64,000 nucleotides of DNA from Synanceia verrucosa (taxonomy: Eukaryota; Chordata; Actinopteri; Perciformes; Synanceiidae): the NCBI GenBank assembly GCA_029721515.1, contig CM056567.1, positions 22,552,731 to 22,616,730 on the forward strand, given 5' to 3'. Of the stretch, positions 56,802 to 64,000 are shown one piece after another (the first letter of the stretch is position 1; the number at the start of each line of letters is the position of its first letter). The position numbers were made by a program, and so were the translations under genes. Under the pieces are notes generated by a model. It did no database searches, had not been told where the DNA came from, and saw only the letters and a program-made list of their open reading frames with translations.

Positions 56802-57101
56802 TGAGAATGCAGAGCCTAGAGGTGGGCTCTCTTATCTCTGGGGTTGAGGTCACTATGGTGGTTAAAAGGCTCCTTGGTGGTTAAAGAGCACCCCCGAGGG
56901 TGGCAGGGCCTCAGGGATGGATGAGATCCATCTGGAGTTCCAAAAGGCTCTGGATGTTGTGGGACTGTCCTGATTGACACGTCACTGCAACACTGCGCGG
57001 ACATCGGGGACAGTACCTCTGGATGGCAGACTGCGGTGGTGGTTCACCTTTTTAACAAGGGGGACTGGAGGGTGTGTTGAAACTATAGGGGATCACACTC
57101 T
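56802..57101 (+). mobile_element. Rex3/RTE-like LINE fragment, 3' part, unit 2
   Basis: Counterpart of 42768-43077, with a small deletion near 56818. Confidence 0.77.
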
Positions 57102-57808
57102 TTAAGGCCAATTTATAGTACTCCGTAAAGTGCCGTATGTAGGGACGGAGAGCCCTCTGCGTTGCCGGAGAGCCTGACGGAGAGCCTGACGGAGAGCCTC
57201 TCCGTCCTCTCCGGGTGCAGGAATTTCTTTTTAACTGTCCGTCTATCCGTCAAGGGAAGACAGAGACGACAAGGGCTGTGATTGGTCCTCTAGCTGCACC
57301 CCTGCAATGAAATGCAGCCCCTCTCCTGACACAGAAACAGACAGACAGATCTCCTCTGCAAGCAGCACAGACAGGACAGGAACTAAAGTATTGATTATCC
57401 TTGTGAAAGGCAAATGTAACACATTCAACCTGCTCAAAAAATCTATTTAATTCACTTGGTAATTATGGCTGGGGTATATTTACACAGATCATACCGAAAG
57501 TTGTTGGTTTTATCATTTTCCGATTTTGCGTTGAAAAGAAAGAGGAAGAGGAGTTTTAAAGACTGAAAGCAATCAATGTTGTTCTCTTCTATCTCCCTCA
57601 CAAATAATTAAATCATAAAATAGTATTTTCTCCTGCTTTTATCTGCGATATTAAGGCAAATTGCTTCACTTACCGAGGGCATGCATTTCAGCGCAGGGCT
57701 GCACAATATGCATCACGACGGAGAAGTGCGAGGGCTCGAGGGGTCTCCGTAGCTACGGAGTCGGATAACATATTACGCAGTCGGAGAAGTATATTCCAGC
57801 CTTTAGCC
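57102..57808. mobile_element. MITE-like element, unit 2
   Basis: Counterpart of 43078-43761, about 24 bases longer near 57350. Confidence 0.6.
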
Positions 57809-59331
57809 TTCCTGGTATACTCAACATCAAAATCATTTGGTAAATGCAACATTATCATCATTTGTTTGATGAACATAAAAAATTATGGAAAGTATTTCTG
57901 CCCAATTATAATACACTAAGTTGGCAGGAAACACTTTTGTTGAGTGAAATTAATGTAAATATGTCGATATGTACTATTGCTTAATTATGAGGGGTAAATC
58001 CAACATAATAACCATTTGTTGGGTGAACATAAAAAATTATGAAAAAAAGCTCTACTCAATGCTAATACATTGCATTAGGTTTTTCTGTGACCCGATGACG
58101 ATAAGCGGTAGAAAATGGATGGATGGATGGATGGATGCATTAGGTTCTTTCAACATAAATTGATTTCCACAATTTTAGGTTATTGCACTCATATTAAAAT
58201 ACTTAAAGGGGAAGTGCCGTTTTTTTACAAATTGAACCTTATTTCTGGGACTACCCCTTTAATGATGTTCAACCACAAGACATGATGGTAGAAGCTACAT
58301 GTTACACTTAGATTAATGTAGCAGACACCCAGTGTAAGACATATTCAGGGGTTCTGGCCGTGGAACAGTGGACCAGCTCTACAGCAAAAAAGAGTCAACT
58401 GGGTTTGTTTAAATTGAAGATATTTCTCCTCTCAAATCCAGGAGGCTTCTTCAGTTCTGACCAGTGGTGTAGTCTGGTTTATTCTAATGAATATACTCGA
58501 ACCCCATGTGTGGCTGCATAAAGTCTGCAGGGATTTTAGCCCCATGAAAACAAATGCTACTCGTCCCCCCTCAGTGGAAAATTTTGACACTGTTTTACAT
58601 AAAACTGTGCATTTTAGTGATATTTTGACTATAATTCCCATATTGAAAAAGAAAATAAACATGGAAAGAACAACATGACAGTTTCTTGGTAGGTGAAGCA
58701 CTGAATGAATAATGAGCTGATATGTGGAGAAAAGTGAGCTAGCCTATAAAGTACGGACAAGGTTAGGACTAGCTAATAGGCTAATATTCCAGAACTTTCC
58801 ATCACATGAACCACTAACAGACCCTCCTTACCTATGAAAGAACTGGGTGACAAACTGTCCACCCTTCACTTCTTTCTCCTGTCTCAGCTTTTTTTTCTTT
58901 TCTTTTTTAAGTCCCTGACTCTTGAGACATCGTCCTGTCTCCTCCTTCGCTGAGTCACTGTCTGTTAGCTCTCTGCAGGCTGTCTGATGGAGCAGCTGGA
59001 CTAAACCATTTTACTAAATAGGGGGGGGGGGGCATTGAGATATGTTTCCAAAACAAATAAACTTCGTATTTTCAATATATTGTAAGTAAAATATATATGT
59101 GACTGTGAGTTCATTACTGATATATCATTTGTCATATCATTTAGATGAAATATATTTGATGGCTTTAGAAATAATGTGTCTGTCCACGAAGAGCTTGGAT
59201 TTCTGAACAAAAACACAAATGTGGCTTATCAATATGAAACCAGAAAATGTCCAAATATTCACGGAAAAAAAAACATGCTGTTTAACACATGCACAATGTC
59301 TCTAATATTATTGTCCTTAATTTCCTTAATT
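57809..59331. other. MITE arm, SINE tail and rest of unit 2
   Basis: Holds the inverted MITE arm (about 57817-58200), the truncated SINE at about 58087-58137, and non-coding sequence matching 44171-45253. It ends at a junction where about 248 bases, present at 45254-45501, are missing before unit 3. Confidence 0.6.
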
Positions 59332-59910
59332 TTCACCACTGAACACATGTGTTGACTTGGTGGTAAAGACACATTCAGTGTAGCACCTTTGTGTCTTGAG
59401 CCAATCACATAAAGAGCATTAATCATCCAGCCTCTGCTCCTCCTCGTTCCTGGATCTCAGCCAAACATCCTGTAACAGATGAATAAAGCTGAATAACCTT
59501 TTAATGATCCACCACAGCATCCAGACTTTACTTTTACAAACATTATGAACATATTAGAATGAAACCCCAGTTATGGACATGCAAAAGAAGAAGCATATGA
59601 GGGGATCAATAGCTGATCTTCCAGGTGTGCAGGGAGCTGAAAGCCAAATCCCTTTAAAAAAAACAGATCATTTATTAGTTTGCTGTTTGTTGGCAAACAG
59701 TAGAAGACACATAATGGAGATTATGACTGTCTGTATGTTCTGATCCACTCTGCGTAAAGCAGCACTCCAGAAAAACACTAATCTATTGTCCCTTCATTTC
59801 ACAGGAAGAGGAACTGGTTTGTAAATAAAAACTCACCCTGATCTACCGTGGTGTTCCAGCACAGAGGAGGTGTGTGTGGTGGGAAGAGGGTGGGCCCTCA
59901 GGTGAACAGG

Positions 59911-59920
59911 TATTTAAATA
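59911..59920 (+). promoter_or_regulatory. agr2 copy 3 TATA-like promoter element
   Basis: TATTTAAATA as in the other copies, with GGGTGGG in place of the GC box. The non-coding exon ends at 59999 (CAG/GTAAGA). Confidence 0.65.
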
Positions 59921-60761
59921 GAGGACAGGTGAGAGAGCAGGTACAGCAGATCCTGGAGCCGTGGTCCACCTGCATCGCCACCTGGCCAGAAGGGAACAGG
60001 TAAGATCCAGGAGCGTTTCTCACTGCTGTTCCTTCACTTCACCTTTCACTGCTGCATCATTTTCACTGTGTTTCAGTCCAACAAGCTGTGATTCTTGGTG
60101 TTCAGGTAGATTATGGCAGTCCTGGAAGCCTCATGGTTCAGGTTCAGACCAGCAGTGCTGGGAAGGTTTTTCTGGAAACATAATAGGCTACATAGCAGCA
60201 GTACTAGTTACCCTGTTAAACATGTTAGGAGAAGAGTAACTATGATCAAAGTAAAGTAACTCATTACTTTTCTAACAGATGTTTTAAAGCAGGCAGAGTA
60301 AACCTCACATCAGTCGTCACCACGTCTGGAAAAGTTCTGAAAATAACTTGAATTATGTTTGAGCTGCAGCACCAATGTTCTATTCTATGAATGAACTTTT
60401 GACTTAAAAACTGAAGAGATTTACAATTAACATCCTCTACAATGAGCAATATTTTGATATTTAACTGTCATTTATTGCATGTTTTTCTCAGATGTCTTTT
60501 GTGATGAAATGATATAACTGTGTATAGATGTAACTAGTTCCTCAGCTCTACATATCACATTACAACAAGCATACGTCCACAAATAACAAGAAGAACATAA
60601 TGTTTCTAAAAGCTGCAGGTTCTTGTGTAGAAGGAACTAGAGCTCTTGCTCAGTGTTTCCTTCTCTGAGGGAAGGGAAAAGGTTTCATGTCATTTCCAAC
60701 CTGTTCCTTCTCTGATCACCCTGTCTTCATGTGTTGCTCATGATCCAGTTGTTCTAGAAAG

Positions 60762-62221
60762 ATGATCAAAGCAGCGTTGTCTGTCCTCTTGGTCCTGGTG
60801 GCCGTGTCCTCCACCTTCGGCAAATACACCCCAAGATCTGGCAGGAGGATCCCTCAGACTCTGTCCAGAGGTGTGTGAGCATCATGTGCACCTCTAAGGC
60901 TGAATACTGATCCTGAAGCAGAGGCTGTCAATGATCTTTAATGGTGTCCATGTGTGTCCAGGTTGGGGCGATCAGCTGGTCTGGGCTCAGACATATGAGG
61001 AGGCTCTCTACTGGTCCAGGTCAAGGTGAGAAATAGTTCAAAAAGTTTTCCTGTGACACTGACGGTTGAAGTTGATGATGAAATGTGAGTGAAGGTGATC
61101 TGTGTTTCAGAAACAAGCCTCTGATGGTCCTCTTTCACCTGGAAGACTGTCCTCACAGCCAGGGTGAGTCCACCTCTGGCTTCTCTTATTTCACTGAATC
61201 ATTTACTAGTGCAGAGGACAAATGTCCTGTTGGATTAAGAAGAGCCAGCAGTTCTTAGTCTGCTGGTGCATGGCCTCACTTCCTGGTGCTGTTCTGCACT
61301 GAGCTCATGTTCTGACAAACGTTGGACTGATTTGGAGAATTTAAATATGTTTCTCCTGCAGAACTGAAGAACGTCATCTCTGAGGACAACAGCATCCAGA
61401 AAATGCTCGATGAGGACTTCATTGTCCTCAATCTGATGGTGAGTTCCAGAACTTTTTGGCTAAACAAAGTGTTTTAAAGATGCATACCGTTAAATCTGTT
61501 TTCAGAACTATGAAGCCTTTAAAAAACCATGTCATGTACAACTCTGACATCAAGAGCTTATTAGTTTAGCTTATTTCACTGACGACTCTGTATTCCTCTA
61601 TGACAAGAAATATTCAGAAAATAACCAACACAGCTGTTCTACCTTTGTTCATGTAGGACCCCATCACTCATGGTCATATTTATGGATTTAGAGCCTCTTC
61701 AATAACACTAATGCTCTGGACCGGCAGAGTTCACACTGTCTTGTGTTTCATGATATCTGATTGTTTTTTTCTCATTGACAGTATGAAACCACAGACAAAC
61801 ATCTCTCTCCTGATGGACAGTATGTTCCCAGAATCATTTTTGTTGGTAAGAGCTCTTCTCTTCCTGTCAGCATGTTAACATTTCCTCTTTGACCTTTGAC
61901 CTTTGTTAGGACTCATTTTCCTTTCAGTGCAACACAGCAGGACAGAAATACTCCAATACAAGTAAAAGTAGCTGTAACCAGTATTGATATGTCTTCACAG
62001 ACCCCACAATGACGGTGAGGGCTGACATTGTTGGTCGCTATTCCAACCGCATGTATGCCTACGAACCATCTGACATCAAACTCTGTAAGTACAGTAACAC
62101 CCTGAGGTTTGGCAGCAGTATCCATCAGGCCTCATGAAACACTGATTCAATGTTTCCTGCCTCTCCCTCAGTGAAGAGCAACATGGAGAAGGCTAAGAAG
62201 CTCCTGAAGTCTGAGCTGTGA
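60762..62221 (+). CDS. agr2: agr2 copy 3, anterior gradient 2 homologue
   Basis: Coding exons: 60762-60870, 60962-61025, 61111-61163, 61362-61438, 61782-61845, 62001-62084 and 62172-62221. All splice sites are kept. The coding sequence looks identical to copy 1, giving the same 166-residue protein with signal peptide, CPHS at 71-74, Asn at 79 and a KSEL end. Introns differ from copy 1 by small changes, so this is a real second locus or a different haplotype, not the same molecule read twice. It keeps the full intron 1 and has the promoter variant of copy 2. Confidence 0.95.
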
Positions 62222-62406
62222 GCACGAGGACGAGACACAGGCTGGACCCTGAGAGGTAGCGTCACCTCAGATGCCGACAACGTGCTGTCACTGCAGTTTA
62301 CATGGAAAACCAAGCACTGGGAAGTTCCTTCTCTTCACATTCACTTATAATGTGTTCGCCTTCAATTCCCTTCCTTATTGTTGTTGTACATCCACCATGT
62401 CTTTTG

Positions 62407-62412
62407 AATAAA
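62407..62412 (+). promoter_or_regulatory. agr2 copy 3 poly(A) signal
   Basis: AATAAA 186 bases after the stop, the same context as in the other copies. Confidence 0.8.
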
Positions 62413-62457
62413 TATGGAACTGTTCATACATACAAGATGGATAGTGTGCTTTTTTGG

Positions 62458-63190
62458 GAGATTATTGGACTTAACGTCCAAAAAAATCATTAATACCAGT
62501 CTAGTTTCAGGTGTGGCCCCAGCATATTTTAAAGAAGCAGCTGTGGAAACCCTGTTAAAGAAAACAAATCTTGACACTTCAGTCCTTTCTCATTATAGAC
62601 CCATCTCAAGGCTTGCATTTATCTCTAAAATCTTAGAGAAAATGGTATTTGTACAACTGCAGTCCATTTTAGAAGTACATTCTTGAGAATTTTCAGTCTG
62701 GTTTTAAGCCTTCCATAGCACTGAGTCTGCATTTTTAAAGGTTTTTAATTATCTTTTATTAACTACTGATTCCAGTGATTCTGCCATTCTTATGCTTTTA
62801 GACTTTTCTGCGGCTTTTGATACAGTTGACTACACAATTCTCATTTCCCGTCTCGAGCACTGTATGGGTATCAGGGATGCTGCCTTAGGGTGATTCCAAT
62901 CCTATCTGTATGAGAGTTGCGTTTCAGTAAGGCTTGGTGACTCTGCATCTTATTCTGCCCCATCCTCTTCTCCTTATACATGCTCCCCCTTGGTTTAATT
63001 TAAAAAAAAAAAACATGGCGTCGCCTACCATTTTTATGCAGACGACTCCCAAATCTACCTGCCAGAGTGCCAGAGTGCCTAAAAGACGTTAAGGCGTGGA
63101 TGGCTTTTAATTTCTTAAACTTAAATGAAGAAAAGACTGAGGTTATGGTGTTTGGTCCCAGTCGAGTCTATGGTGTCTCTTCTGTAGACC
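62458..63190 (+). mobile_element. Decayed L2-like LINE after agr2 copy 3
   Basis: Frames with many breaks contain PAYFKEAAVETLLKKTNLD and HYRPISRLAFISKILEKMVF (62515-62650), LLDFSAAFDTVDYTILISRL (62790-62850) and FYADDSQIYLP (about 63030-63062), then KTEVMVFGPS near 63133. The order is that of an L2-type reverse transcriptase. It is a different and older subfamily from the L2 at 49736-53490. Confidence 0.85.
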
Positions 63191-64000
63191 TGGGGCCTCA
63201 TTTATAACGCTTGCTTACGCATGAAACAGGGCTTGATAGTGGCTTAAGCCACTTTCCACACATAGGTTGTGATTGATAAAAATAAACTTGGCGGAAGAAT
63301 GTGCACACTGGTATGTCAAATTTCATCCTTGTGTACGAACATTTTGGAGACAATTGTGAAAACTTGGCAATGAGGGATGCCATTCCCCTCCCACCTGACC
63401 TCCCTCCCCCACAGCATGTAGACCCGACCCACAGCCAATATCTGCAGGCATGTGTGAAAAGACAGCAAGTACATTTCACTTTTAAAAAGTTCTTTTATTG
63501 TATCTGCAAAAGATGATGATGATATCACACATACATATTCTGCATGACCATATGTATGCTGTAGTTCTTTCTTCACTTCGTTTATGGCACTAATTGTCTC
63601 CCACTGGCCCCTCTGTGCACTGTGGACCCAGTGCTGAGCACACTGGTGCTGGGGACGGACAAGCCTGCAGCCACGGTGCCAGACGTGCTGGGGACCTCCT
63701 CTTCCACGCCCACCGCCTCCAACTCTAAAGTGACTGAGGACACAATACATTAATCCACTGTGCTCTTTCACATTTTGACATATTTAATTGACATATTTAA
63801 TAAACAGATGAAATAGTACGATCTCCTCTGTGGTCTCAGCCAAATCTATGCCCCCTCCCTCTCCGACACAATGCCAAACACACTGGCTGTCCCAAGGATT
63901 GAGGCAGTTTTTATATCCAATGATTTCAAGCGTAACACTTTTAATTCATTAAACCACACAGCAGCAGCAGCAAATGGACGTGTTTCCCAGCTGAGCTGAA
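63191..64000. mobile_element. Possible Harbinger-like element, cut by window end
   Basis: The left end GGGGCCTCATTTATAACGC resembles the ends of fish Harbinger elements. A minus-strand frame (63771-63316) has RGQWETISAINEVKKEL, which faintly recalls the Myb/SANT-like protein of this superfamily. The other end lies beyond the window, so the call is tentative. Confidence 0.4.

Larger units (their letters stand above)
45327..59331 (+). repeat. Segmental duplication unit 2 (14.0 kb)
   Basis: Direct repeat of unit 1 with agr2 copy 2 and the same transposon block. It differs by deletions near 46221 (390 bases of agr2 intron 1), near 48613 (650 bases) and near 48783 (265 bases). It keeps L2 sequence lost in unit 1 and has an extra L2 insertion at 54115-54977. 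Confidence 0.95.
59332..62457 (+). repeat. Segmental duplication unit 3 (agr2 part only)
   Basis: Direct repeat of 32831-35946. It starts inside the region upstream of agr2 and ends at TTTTTTGG (62457), where units 1 and 2 continue with TTTGCATCAG but unit 3 changes to a LINE relic. Confidence 0.94.

Overview
The window is nuclear DNA of a teleost fish. The genes are split by GT-AG introns, CpG is low outside repeats, and the repeats are typical fish families: Tc1-like transposons, L2, Rex1-like and Rex3/RTE-like LINEs, a tRNA-headed SINE with a GGAT tail, and long TG and TA microsatellites. Family names rest on reading translated motifs, because no database search was possible.

All protein genes found lie on the + strand, in the order bzw2 (3' end only, 876-4624), tspan13 (complete, 7657-25524), then three tandem copies of agr2 (CDS 34260-35716, 46551-47985, 60762-62221). 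The same order, BZW2-TSPAN13-AGR2, is found on human chromosome 7p21, which supports the gene identities. bzw2 encodes a W2-domain translation regulator, tspan13 a four-span membrane protein, and agr2 an ER-resident protein-disulfide-isomerase-like protein of secretory cells. Nothing suggests they form one pathway; the shared order is old synteny.

Layout: 1-482, Tc1 remnant; 876-4824, bzw2 exons and poly(A) signal; 4.9-7.6 kb, intergenic with one SINE and an AT-rich tandem repeat; 7.66-26.1 kb, tspan13. Its intron 1 holds a LINE relic, a nearly complete Tc1 element and a SINE. Its intron 3 holds a second, decayed Tc1-like element. Its intron 5 holds an 8.2 kb trinucleotide-phased array (16124-24361). 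From 27.1 to 30.8 kb there are two minisatellites (41 bp and about 80 bp units). A Rex1-like LINE fragment lies at 31.2-32.1 kb.

From 32657 to 62457 there is a direct tandem segmental duplication. Unit 1 is 12.67 kb, unit 2 is 14.0 kb, and unit 3 holds only agr2. Each full unit is agr2 followed by the same block of nested transposons. Copies 1 and 3 encode identical 166-residue proteins; copy 2 differs at one residue. Small indels and one young L2 insertion separate the units. After unit 3 come a decayed L2-like LINE and a Harbinger-like fragment to the window end.

The points most worth a second look are the agr2 triplication, the giant strand-asymmetric array inside tspan13, TG tracts directly abutting three splice acceptors, a GC-AG intron in bzw2, and a minisatellite whose monomer matches an L2 3' UTR.
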